From contig JAFGAM010000084.1 in assembly GCA_016933675.1 (NCBI GenBank), positions 1-56,408 on the forward strand: a stretch of 56,408 bases of DNA. Direction: 5' to 3'. The notes beneath the pieces were generated by a model. That model was given only the letters and a program-made list of their open reading frames with translations, was not told the DNA's origin and ran no database searches. The position numbers were made by a program, and so were the translations under genes. How positions within the stretch are numbered: position 1 is the stretch's first letter; every line of letters begins with the position of its first letter. Source of the DNA: Candidatus Anaeroferrophillacea bacterium. Lineage in GTDB: Bacteria; Desulfobacterota; Anaeroferrophillalia; Anaeroferrophillales; Anaeroferrophillaceae. Shown here piece after piece: positions 33,051 to 42,669 of this stretch.

Positions 33051-34088
33051 GACCTTCCCCCGCAGCTGACCGCAGGCGGCGCTGATTTCGGCCCCCCGGC
33101 TCTTCCTGACGATGGTCATCAGCCCGCTTGCCAGCAACCGTTCCTGAAAGGCATTCACCGTCGCCGCAGCCGGCGTCCGGCACGGCAGTTCCGGCGCTTC
33201 GTTAAAGGGAATCAGGTTTACCTTGCACTTCAACGGCGCAAGCAGCCCGACGAGCCGCCGGGCGTCCTCCGGCCGGTCGTTCAGGCCGGCGATGAGGATG
33301 TACTCGAAGGTGATGCGGCGACTGGGTTTGAGCGGCCAGGCGCGGCAGGCCGCCAGCAATTCACCGAGCGGCCAGTGTCGGTTCACCGGCATCAGCCGGG
33401 AACGTATCCCGTCATCGGCGGCATTGAGCGACACCGCCAGGCTGACCTCGACCCGCCGCCCAAGTTCCGCCATCTGCGGCACCAGACCGCAGGTGGAAAC
33501 GGTGATCCGGCGGCTGGAAAAGGCCAGGCCGTCGTCGTATTTCATGATCTCCACCGCCCGGACGACCGCCTCGAGATTGTCCAGCGGCTCCCCCATCCCC
33601 ATAAAAACAATATTGGTGATCCGCCTGCCGCTCTCGGCCAGCAGGTTCTGCGCCTGCACCACCTGATCGACAATCTCGCCAACCCTGAGCGAGCGGACGA
33701 AACCCTGGCGGGCGGTGAGACAGAAGCGGCAGCCCTGGCGGCAGCCCACCTGGGTCGAGATGCACAGGGTCAAGCGCTCGCCGTCGGGGATCAGCACCGA
33801 CTCGATCCCCTGGCCGTCATCCAGCTCCCAGAGCAGCTTTTCGGTGCCGTCGACGGCGGTCTCCCGCGCCGCGAGAGACAGCTGACCGACAACCGCTACC
33901 GTCTCGAGCCATTCCCGGCAAACCCGGGAGAGATTGGTCATCGCGGCGATATCGTTCACGCGCTGGCGATACAGCCAGCGCACGATCTGATCCGCCCGGT
34001 AACGTTCCTTGCCGTCGGCAAGGAGAAACGCCGCCAGCTCGGTGCGGGTCAAATCTTTAAGATCGGAAAATGATGTATCTTTTTTCAT
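32958..34088 (-). CDS. rlmN: Dual-specificity 23S rRNA/tRNA adenine-C2 methyltransferase RlmN
   Basis: A 376-residue radical-SAM enzyme that methylates A2503 of 23S rRNA and A37 of some tRNAs. The cluster motif CRQGCRFC, the segment TNIVFMGMGEPLDNLEAV and the C-terminal catalytic Cys in AEISAACGQLRG are all present. The normal protein should end at LRGK, near residue 345. Here 31 further residues, rich in Asp, Ser, Gln and Gly, are encoded by the low-complexity repeat tract; it is probably an acquired tail. ATG 34088 is preceded only by a weak ribosome site in an AT-rich region. Confidence 0.93.
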   Translation of the reverse strand: MKKDTSFSDLKDLTRTELAAFLLADGKERYRADQIVRWLYRQRVNDIAAMTNLSRVCREWLETVAVVGQLSLAARETAVDGTEKLLWELDDGQGIESVLIPDGERLTLCISTQVGCRQGCRFCLTARQGFVRSLRVGEIVDQVVQAQNLLAESGRRITNIVFMGMGEPLDNLEAVVRAVEIMKYDDGLAFSSRRITVSTCGLVPQMAELGRRVEVSLAVSLNAADDGIRSRLMPVNRHWPLGELLAACRAWPLKPSRRITFEYILIAGLNDRPEDARRLVGLLAPLKCKVNLIPFNEAPELPCRTPAAATVNAFQERLLASGLMTIVRKSRGAEISAACGQLRGKVRIQETGDRSRDSGDIIQDSGNKLQETDFGR

Positions 34089-34351
34089 ATGTTTATAAAA
34101 AAACTTCCATCCGCAGGCCGTCAGCCGGGAAACCGGCACGATTTTTCCCCATCATACCCTCTGCCACCTTCGTCTCACTGCCGTATCAAACAAAAAAACA
34201 TAGCAATTACAATGTGCTTACAATAAATTTACCGCCGCGCCAAAAACACCCCCAAAAAGGGAAAAACGGGCACCCAAATTGCAGGTACCCCCCGATTGTA
34301 ACCGCAGAGGAACACATATACATAATAACGCCCACCCCACAGGATGCCCCC
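34089..34351. promoter_or_regulatory. AT-rich divergent promoter region, rlmN and GGDEF gene
   Basis: These 263 bases between two divergent genes are the most AT-rich of the window. A pair of TTACAAT motifs ten bases apart (about 34206-34225) gives -10-like boxes on the plus strand and TTGTAA boxes on the minus strand. Exact starts cannot be assigned. Confidence 0.4.
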
Positions 34352-36544
34352 ATGCCGGCCCACTACTTCAGCACCGAAGAAATGGAACGCTTTTGCCTCG
34401 ACCTGCCCCCGGACATTCCGGCATCGCTGCTGCAGGAAAAGGCCCAGACCGTGAACCTGCTGCTCAAGGCCCCCCTGTACCTCGCCTCCTCCGACGACCG
34501 GGGCCTCATCATCGAGATGTTCGCCTCCCTGGCCCGCAAGATCATCCGCTACAGCAAGGCGGCGTACTGTACCCGGGACGACGGCAGAAACGCCATGGAG
34601 ATGGTCTTCCAACGGGGATTCAACGATTCGCAGGCATCCCTGCTTTCCGGCCGCAGGCCCTTCGCCGCCATGGCCTGCCAGTACGAGAAACCGCTCCTGG
34701 TCCGGGAACCAACCACCCATGCCGGCCGGGAACTTTTCGACACCCTGGACATCGCCGAGGCACTCATCATTCCGGTTTCATGGAACGGGATGGTCCGGGC
34801 CAACTGGCAGCTCTTCGCCAACCGGCCGGGGACCTTCACGATGGACGATATTCAACTGTTCTGGGTGCTGACCATGCAGTGCGAGATGATCTTCCATCAC
34901 CTTGCCGCTGCCGAACCGGCCCGCCAGCAGACCTATATCGACCCCCTCACCGGCCTGTTCAACCGACACTACTTCGACCATCAGCTCGCGGTAGAGTTCG
35001 ACCGCTCCCAGCGCCAGCACACGCCGCTTTCCCTGCTGATGCTGGACATCGACAACTTCAGGCAGCTCAACGAACGCTTCAGCCACCAGGCTGGCGACCG
35101 GGTTCTGCAGGAGATCGGCCGGTTGCTGCGCCGCAGTACCCGCCGGGTCGATATCATCAGCCGCCACGCAGGCGAGGAATTCAGCATAATTCTGCCACAC
35201 ACCGACCACGTCAAGGCCTATCTCATCGGTGAACGCATCCGCCGGGCAACCGAGAAACATTTGTTCCCCGTCAACCTCCAGCAACCCGTCGGCCTGACCG
35301 TCAGCATCGGCATCGCGGCCTATCCAGAGACATCACCCACACCGGCCGACCTGGTCCGACACGCCGACGCCGCCCGCTATGAGGCCAAGCGTCTGGGCCG
35401 CAACCAGTCCACCATTTACACCCCCCAGCAGACGGCCGGCGGCCAGCTGGAGGGAACCCCCCGAAGCGGCCTCGACCGGGCCGCCATCGACCGTTTCGCG
35501 GTCGGCATCAGAACCCTGGACAATCTCGGCCGGCTGGGCGGCACCCTGCTGGCGAGCCTGTTGCCCCGGCTCGGAAAACCGTGTTTTCTCTTTCTCGCCG
35601 CAGAGCCGCAGGCCGGTACCGCCACCCTGGTGCTGGCGGAAAAGAACGGCCGGGCCTGCGAAACCTGCCGGGAAATGCCCCTCGACCGCCGGTTGAGTGA
35701 ACGCCTGCGGGCATGGACTGAACCCGGCCTGATGGACGCCGACGACCGGCACCTGATCGCGGAACTTCTGATCGAAACCCGCGGCCTGCCCTGGGAGCGG
35801 CCGGTCTACCGCCACCCGTATCTCCGGAATGATGCCGCTCCCGCCAGCCTGATGCTCTTCCTGCCGCCCGGCCACGCCGACGCCGTTATCGCCGCGTTGC
35901 CGCACGAGAACGGTCTGCAGCTTGAACGGATCGCCGCCCTGCTGCTCCGTGGCGTCGCCGCCCGGCGCGACCGGCGGGATTTCGACCGCCGGGCGCTGGA
36001 AGCGCTGATCTCCTTCGCCGAAGCCAGTCTGCCGTCCTACGGCCGCCACAGCCGCCGCACCAGCCGGCTGCTCAACGACTTCGGTCGCCACCTGGACCTG
36101 GCCCCGGAAACCTGCCGGCAACTGGCGGACACCGCATTCTTCTACGATATCGGGATGATGGGCATCGACCGCGGCATCCTCCTGAAAAAGCAGCCGCTGA
36201 CCGACGACGAACGCTCCGTATGCCGCCAGCATCCCCGGCTGAGCTGGGAGATCGCCAAGTTCACCCCGGGGAACGTCCATCCGGACCGGGCGGCAATCCT
36301 CCATCATCACGAAAACTTCGACGGCTCCGGCTATCCCGAAAAGCTCTCCGGCACCGACATTCCGCTGACCGCCCGGATCCTCGCCCTGGTGGACAGCTAC
36401 ATGGCCATGACCGCCCCCCGGCCCTACCGGCCGGCGAAGAGCAAGCCCGGGGCGCTGGAAGAGATTGACCGGCTGGCAAGCACCCGCTTCGATCCCGGCC
36501 TGGCCCGGGAGTTCTGCTCCTTCATGGAAGCGGGCCACGCCTGA
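34352..36544 (+). CDS. GAF-like/GGDEF/degenerate HD-GYP regulator
   Basis: A 730-residue cytosolic protein. Residues 35-185 form a GAF-like sensor. A GGDEF domain (195-357) has DPLTGLFNR, LDIDNFRQLN and the active-site loop AGEEF (273-277), with Ala in place of the first Gly. A divergent spacer (365-545) is followed by an HD-GYP-type domain (560-725). There HHHENFDGSGYP is intact, but the metal motif HDIGK reads YDIGM (598-602), losing the His ligand and the Lys. It may make cyclic di-GMP but probably cannot degrade it through this domain. ATG 34352 has AGGA upstream. Confidence 0.88.
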   Translation: MPAHYFSTEEMERFCLDLPPDIPASLLQEKAQTVNLLLKAPLYLASSDDRGLIIEMFASLARKIIRYSKAAYCTRDDGRNAMEMVFQRGFNDSQASLLSGRRPFAAMACQYEKPLLVREPTTHAGRELFDTLDIAEALIIPVSWNGMVRANWQLFANRPGTFTMDDIQLFWVLTMQCEMIFHHLAAAEPARQQTYIDPLTGLFNRHYFDHQLAVEFDRSQRQHTPLSLLMLDIDNFRQLNERFSHQAGDRVLQEIGRLLRRSTRRVDIISRHAGEEFSIILPHTDHVKAYLIGERIRRATEKHLFPVNLQQPVGLTVSIGIAAYPETSPTPADLVRHADAARYEAKRLGRNQSTIYTPQQTAGGQLEGTPRSGLDRAAIDRFAVGIRTLDNLGRLGGTLLASLLPRLGKPCFLFLAAEPQAGTATLVLAEKNGRACETCREMPLDRRLSERLRAWTEPGLMDADDRHLIAELLIETRGLPWERPVYRHPYLRNDAAPASLMLFLPPGHADAVIAALPHENGLQLERIAALLLRGVAARRDRRDFDRRALEALISFAEASLPSYGRHSRRTSRLLNDFGRHLDLAPETCRQLADTAFFYDIGMMGIDRGILLKKQPLTDDERSVCRQHPRLSWEIAKFTPGNVHPDRAAILHHHENFDGSGYPEKLSGTDIPLTARILALVDSYMAMTAPRPYRPAKSKPGALEEIDRLASTRFDPGLAREFCSFMEAGHA

Positions 36545-36663
36545 ACCACGGAAACGGCCGGCAGTCGTCTTTCTCCGGCCCGCCGCCTCGGCGGCGATGA
36601 CCGGAGCCGGTCGCCGAAACCCGGGCACTCTTTCTCCGGGCAACGCTCCCCTGCCGGCAAAGA

Positions 36664-36689
36664 GTACGGGCGACCGGCCGGTCGCCCCT
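36664..36689. repeat. Dispersed palindrome, copy B
   Basis: The core GGGCGACCGGCCGGTCGCCC (36668-36687) is a perfect 20-bp palindrome flanked by GTAC and CT. The same 26 bases recur at 38267-38292 and, inverted, at 39964-39989. Confidence 0.9.
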
Positions 36690-36704
36690 CCAGGCCGGGT
36701 AAAA

Positions 36705-38102
36705 TTACCGGTTTTTGATCCAGCGGGGGTTCGACAGGCCGTACTGCCTGACCTTGTAGTTCATCACCCGCCGGCTGATCCCCAGCATCCCGGCGGCGTC
36801 CTTCTGCACCCAGTCGCACATCTCGAGGCTTTCAATCACCAATCGACGCTCCATCTCAGCCAGGGTGATACCGCCGGGCGGCAGTCGGAATACCGTTTCC
36901 TCCGCCCCCCCTGCGCCGGTCGCCTCGCCGCCGAGCAGCAGGTCCTCCGGCCGGATGGTCGCCCCCTCGCACATCAGTACCGCCCGTTCGATACAATTTT
37001 CCAGCTCGCGGACGTTGCCCGGCCAGTGATGGCGGTTGAGCAGGTTGATCGCCGCCGGGGCGATGGCGGTCACCCGCTTTTTCAGATCACCGGAGAATTT
37101 TTTCCGGAAGTAGTCCGCCAGCAGGGGGATATCCTCGCGGCGCTCCCGGAGCGCGGGAATGCGAATGGTCACAACGTTCAGACGGTAGTACAGATCCTCG
37201 CGAAACTCACGTTCCGCCACCGCGGCGGCGAGGTCCTTGTTGGACGCCGAAATGATCCGCACATCGACCTTGATGGTGCGGTTCCCCCCGAGGCGCTCGA
37301 ACTCCTTCCCCTGCAGCACCCGGAGCAGCTTGGCCTGGGTGGAAAGCGCCATGTCGCCGATCTCGTCGAGAAACAGCGATCCCCGGTGCGCCTGCTCGAA
37401 GCGCCCGACGCGCTGCTTGTCGGCACCGGTAAAGGCCCCCTTCTCGTGGCCGAAAAGTTCGCTCTCGAGAAGATTCTCGTGCAATGCGGCGCAGTTGACC
37501 TTGACGAAATTCCCCCCGGCGCGAGGACTGGAGTAATGCACCGCGCCGGCGACCAGTTCCTTGCCGGTTCCCGTCTCGCCGGTAATGAGGATGCTGGCAT
37601 TGCTGCGGGCAATCTTTTTGAGGGTGCGGAACACCTCCCGGATGCGCGGGCTCTCACCGACGAAATTGTCGAACTCGTAGATAATGTTGCGTTCGCCGCG
37701 GAGATAGGTCAGCTCCCGCTCCCAGGAAAGCACCTTGAGCCCCTTGGTCACCCGGAGGCGCAGTTCTTCGAGCGGGAAGGGCTTCTGCAGGTAATCGAAG
37801 GCGCCCAGCTTCATCGCCTCGACGGCACTCTCCACCGTGCCGTAGCCGGTCATGACGATCACCACCGTCGAGGAATTGACCGCTTTGGCACCCCGCAGCA
37901 CCTCGATGCCGCCGACATTGGGCATCTTGATGTCGGTGATGATAACATCATACTGGAGGCGGTCCAGCAGCTGCAGCGCCGACTGGCCGTCGGCGGCCTC
38001 ATCAACCAGGAAGCCGTCGGCGAGAAACACCTCCCGCAGACTCTCCCGCAGAGACCGGTTATCTTCGACAATCAGCAGCCGTCCCTGTCCGACATCATCC
38101 AT
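36705..38102 (-). CDS. Sigma54-dependent response regulator (NtrC family)
   Basis: A 465-residue activator. The receiver has phospho-Asp57 (IITDIKMP) and Lys in YLQKPF. The AAA+ domain has GETGTGKE, the sigma54 contact loop GAFTGA in GHEKGAFTGADKQ, LFLDEIGDM and RLNVVTIRIPALRERREDI. The C-terminal Fis-type helix-turn-helix includes KDAAGMLGISRRVMNYKV. It opens sigma54 promoters after phosphorylation. No cognate kinase is adjacent. It is convergent with the GGDEF gene. A sigma54-like sequence stands before the first pilin in this window, but a link is only a guess. Confidence 0.93.
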   Translation of the reverse strand: MDDVGQGRLLIVEDNRSLRESLREVFLADGFLVDEAADGQSALQLLDRLQYDVIITDIKMPNVGGIEVLRGAKAVNSSTVVIVMTGYGTVESAVEAMKLGAFDYLQKPFPLEELRLRVTKGLKVLSWERELTYLRGERNIIYEFDNFVGESPRIREVFRTLKKIARSNASILITGETGTGKELVAGAVHYSSPRAGGNFVKVNCAALHENLLESELFGHEKGAFTGADKQRVGRFEQAHRGSLFLDEIGDMALSTQAKLLRVLQGKEFERLGGNRTIKVDVRIISASNKDLAAAVAEREFREDLYYRLNVVTIRIPALRERREDIPLLADYFRKKFSGDLKKRVTAIAPAAINLLNRHHWPGNVRELENCIERAVLMCEGATIRPEDLLLGGEATGAGGAEETVFRLPPGGITLAEMERRLVIESLEMCDWVQKDAAGMLGISRRVMNYKVRQYGLSNPRWIKNR

Positions 38103-38266
38103 TATATTCCGTCTCGCCCCTGTCACTCGTAATGATGGCACCGTACCCACTGACGACCTCGCGACAACTCCATCTTCTGTGCTGCGCGGCCACCGCGGGT
38201 CACTGCGGCGTAGCGGTAAGGGCGGGTTTAACCCCCCCCCGGCGAAAGCCTGCCCCTCCATGCACC

Positions 38267-38292
38267 GTACGGGCGACCGGCCGGTCGCCCCT
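38267..38292. repeat. Dispersed palindrome, copy C
   Basis: Identical over 26 bases to the copy at 36664-36689 and in the same orientation (core 38271-38290). It lies in the 254-base gap between guaA and the response regulator gene, next to a C-rich run at about 38233. Confidence 0.9.
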
Positions 38293-38356
38293 AACTGTTT
38301 TGCGCCCCGCGAAGCCGGCGCCCGGTGGGGCAAACGGCCAGTCCCGCCGGCGCCGT

Positions 38357-39907
38357 TTATTCCCACTCGATGGTACCGGGCGGCTTCGAGGAGATGTCGT
38401 AGACCACCCGGTTGATCCCGCGCACTTCGTTAATGATGCGGTTGGCGAGCAGCTCCAGCAGGCCGTGGGGCAGGCGCGCCCAGTCGGCGGTCATGCCGTC
38501 GACGCTGGTCACCGCACGGATGGCGATAACCTTCTCGTAGGTTCGTTCATCACCCATGACGCCGACGGTCTTCACCGGAATGAGGACGGCAAAGGCCTGC
38601 CAGACCTGTTCGTAGAGCCCGGCGCGGGTGATCTCCTCGACCACGATGGCATCGGCTTCGCGCAGCATGCGCAGGCGTTCGGCGGTCACCTCGCCGATGA
38701 TGCGGATGGCCAGCCCCGGTCCCGGGAACGGCTGGCGGTTGATCATCCGCTCCGGCAGCCCCAGTGCGCGCCCCAGTTCACGGCCCTCGTCCTTGAACAG
38801 CTCGCGCAGGGGCTCGATGAGTTCCATATCCATGCGCTCCGGCAGGCCGCCGACATTGTGGTGGCTCTTGATCACCGCCGACGGCCCCTTGAAGGAAACG
38901 CTCTCAATGACATCGGGGTAGAGGGTTCCCTGGGCAAGGAAGCGGACCTCACCCAGGCTGCCGGCCTCCTCCTCGAACACGCGGATAAACTCGCTGCCGA
39001 TGATCTTGCGCTTGTGCTCCGGATCGGTCACCCCCGCCAGCAGCCGCAGGAAACGTTCGGCGGCATCGACATAACGCAGGTCGATGCCGAAGGCTTCACC
39101 GAAAAGCCGCTGCACCTCATCCGCCTCGCCCCGGCGCAGCACCCCGTTGTTGACGAAGATGCAGGTCAGCCGGTCGCCGACGGCCCGGTGCAGAAGCATG
39201 GCGACTACGGAGGAATCGACGCCCCCGCTCAGGCCGCAGATCACCCGTTCGTCCCCCACCCGGCGGCGGATCTCCTCGACGCTGCGGTCGATAAAGGAGC
39301 GCATGGTCCACAGGCCGTGACAACCGCAGATACCGTAAACGAAATTGTCCAGCACCCGCCGGCCGTGGGGAGTATGCACCACCTCGGGATGGAACTGCAC
39401 CCCCCAGAACCGCCGGTGACGGTCGGCAGCGGCGGCGATGGGCGCGTTGGCGGTCCGGCCGATGACGTCGAAACCGTCCGGCAGCCTGGTCACCTTGTCG
39501 CCGTGGCTCATCCACACCTGCTCCTGCCCGTCGAGACCGGCGAAGAGGGGATCGTCCCGCTCCGGCACGAAGGTCGCCTTGCCAAATTCCCGGTGATCGG
39601 TACGTTCAACCTCGCCGCCGAGCTGCACCGCCAGTTCCTGCATGCCGTAGCAGATACCGAGCACCGGCACCCCAAGGCCGATGATCTCCGGGGCGAGATG
39701 GGGCGCCTCGTGACCGTAGGTGCTTGCGGGCCCGCCGGACAGGACGATGCCCCACGGCCGGAAGGCCGCGACCCGTTCGGTGTCGAGGTTGTAGGGATGG
39801 ATCTCGCAATAGACCCGGCTCTCGCGGATGCGCCGGGCGATGAGCTGGGTATACTGGGAACCGAAGTCGAGAATGAGAATCTTTTCGGCGTGGATGTCGG
39901 TATGCAT
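38357..39907 (-). CDS. guaA: GMP synthase (glutamine-hydrolysing)
   Basis: A 516-residue enzyme that aminates XMP to GMP. The class I amidotransferase domain (1-195) has the catalytic Cys in GICYGMQEL and the His-Glu pair in [10 protein letters not shown]. The ATP-pyrophosphatase domain has the P-loop [12 protein letters not shown]. The C-terminal dimerisation domain ends with the usual [21 protein letters not shown] 39907 matches the family start. It follows guaB after 107 bases that contain a palindrome copy. Confidence 0.96.
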   Translation of the reverse strand: MHTDIHAEKILILDFGSQYTQLIARRIRESRVYCEIHPYNLDTERVAAFRPWGIVLSGGPASTYGHEAPHLAPEIIGLGVPVLGICYGMQELAVQLGGEVERTDHREFGKATFVPERDDPLFAGLDGQEQVWMSHGDKVTRLPDGFDVIGRTANAPIAAAADRHRRFWGVQFHPEVVHTPHGRRVLDNFVYGICGCHGLWTMRSFIDRSVEEIRRRVGDERVICGLSGGVDSSVVAMLLHRAVGDRLTCIFVNNGVLRRGEADEVQRLFGEAFGIDLRYVDAAERFLRLLAGVTDPEHKRKIIGSEFIRVFEEEAGSLGEVRFLAQGTLYPDVIESVSFKGPSAVIKSHHNVGGLPERMDMELIEPLRELFKDEGRELGRALGLPERMINRQPFPGPGLAIRIIGEVTAERLRMLREADAIVVEEITRAGLYEQVWQAFAVLIPVKTVGVMGDERTYEKVIAIRAVTSVDGMTADWARLPHGLLELLANRIINEVRGINRVVYDISSKPPGTIEWE

Positions 39908-39963
39908 GCAATCCTTCCCGGTGTCTGAAGGTATCAATCAGGTGATGGAATTCCGGCGGCAGG

Positions 39964-39989
39964 AGGGGCGACCGGCCGGTCGCCCGTAC
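39964..39989. repeat. Dispersed palindrome, copy D (inverted)
   Basis: The same 26-base element as at 36664 and 38267, in opposite orientation (core 39966-39985). It lies between guaB and guaA, so it would form a hairpin in their joint mRNA. Confidence 0.9.
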
Positions 39990-40014
39990 CGGCCGGCAGG
40001 TCTCGCCGCGGCCG

Positions 40015-41502
<1,488 letters not shown>

Positions 41503-41504
41503 TC

Positions 41505-41625
41505 AAAACCGGGAGATGGAAGCCGGCATACAGGAGACGGAAGATGGAAACCAGAAGGAAGAAGAACATGCCTGAAGACTGATTTCCGCCTCCTGGCTCC
41601 TCCTGCCTTCGGTGGTATTGACCCC
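41505..41625. repeat. Second low-complexity tract, upstream of guaB
   Basis: About 120 bases of imperfect purine-rich units (GGGAGATGGAAG, CAGGAGACGGAAG, GAAGGAAGAAG) turning into CTCCTGGCTCCTCCTG. The style matches the tract at 32868-33050. No gene is seen in the 161 bases between fbp and guaB. Confidence 0.6.
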
Positions 41626-41633
41626 CCGGCGCT

Positions 41634-42575
41634 TCACTCGCCCCCGTTCAGGATCCGCTCCGCCAGGGCGACCTCACGGCGGCAGCCGATGTACACCGGG
41701 CTGCGCTGGTCGAGGTCACCGGGAACCACATCGAGGATACGTTCCGTCCCGGTACTGGCGCCCCCCCCCGCCTGTTCGACGAGATAGGCCATGGGATTGA
41801 GCTCGAAGGGCAGGCGCAGCTTGCCGCAGGGACTCTTGCGGGTAGCGGGATACATGAACACCCCCGAACCCTTGAGCAGGATCTGGTTGATGTCGGGCAC
41901 GAAACCGCCGCTGTAGCGCAGTTTGTAACCGTCGGCCTCGAGGCTGGCGACATACCGCTCGTGTTCCGGCAGATATTCACTGCGCAGGCCGCCGGGGCTG
42001 TAGAGATTGCCCTGCTCCTTCATGAAGATGTTCTCCCGGGTCAGGGTGTATTCGCCCAGGCTGTTGAGGGTGAATTCAAAAACACCGTTGCCCGTGGAGT
42101 AGACCAGGGTGGTGCGCGGACCGTAGACGACGAACATCGCCCCCACCTGGTTTTTCCCCGGCTGCAGCGGGTCGTCGCCCGGATAGATGGAAACGATGGT
42201 ACCGACGGCAAGATTCACGTCCACCAGCGACGATCCGTCAAGGGGATCATAGCAGACGGCGTACTGACGCCGCCTGCCGCTGCGTTCGAAGATGATGATC
42301 TCGCTCTGTTCCTCGGAGACGATCTTACTGACCCGACCAGTATGGTCCAGCCGGTCCTTGATGATCTCGTCGGCCAGCACGTCGAGGGCCAGTTGTTCCT
42401 CACCGTAGAGGTTGCTGGTACCCGCAAGACCGAGGTCACCGGTACGCATGGCATGATTGACGTACTTCGACGCCACCCCGACCTCGTAGATGATGCTGGC
42501 GAGCCCCATCTCGACCCCGGTGCGCATCAGGTGATTCCACAGTCCCCGACGAACGTGCTTGCTTTTCACTGCCAT
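41634..42575 (-). CDS. fbp: Fructose-1,6-bisphosphatase, class I
   Basis: A 313-residue enzyme of gluconeogenesis that hydrolyses fructose 1,6-bisphosphate. The metal-binding segment is CYDPLDGSSLVDVNLAVGTI, and SEEQSEIIIF, YSGGFVPDINQILLKGSG and LRLPFELNPMAYLVEQAGG are conserved. GGGGAGG lies shortly before ATG 42575. The C-terminus (residues 285-313) is somewhat shorter than in enteric relatives. It stands between guaB and the amidase gene. Confidence 0.93.
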   Translation of the reverse strand: MAVKSKHVRRGLWNHLMRTGVEMGLASIIYEVGVASKYVNHAMRTGDLGLAGTSNLYGEEQLALDVLADEIIKDRLDHTGRVSKIVSEEQSEIIIFERSGRRRQYAVCYDPLDGSSLVDVNLAVGTIVSIYPGDDPLQPGKNQVGAMFVVYGPRTTLVYSTGNGVFEFTLNSLGEYTLTRENIFMKEQGNLYSPGGLRSEYLPEHERYVASLEADGYKLRYSGGFVPDINQILLKGSGVFMYPATRKSPCGKLRLPFELNPMAYLVEQAGGGASTGTERILDVVPGDLDQRSPVYIGCRREVALAERILNGGE

Positions 42576-42604
42576 AAATCCTCCCCGGTCATTGACGCGC
42601 GGCG

Positions 42605-42629
42605 GTACGGGCAAAAAATTTTTCGCCCC
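42605..42629. repeat. Dispersed palindrome, copy E (AT-centred)
   Basis: GTACGGGC and TCGCCCC arms surround the centre AAAAAATTTTT. The arms match the copies at 36664, 38267 and 39964, but the centre is AT-rich. It lies 30 bases upstream of the fbp start. Confidence 0.65.
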
Positions 42630-42669
42630 CACCACGCCGCAACGGACAGATGGAGTTAGCGCGGAGCCG

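Noticed and set aside
36695-36717. Possible plus-strand terminator (GGTAA/TTACC stem followed by five T) after the GGDEF gene.
   Set aside because: The stem is short with a bulge and overlaps the end of the response regulator coding sequence. It is too weak to list.
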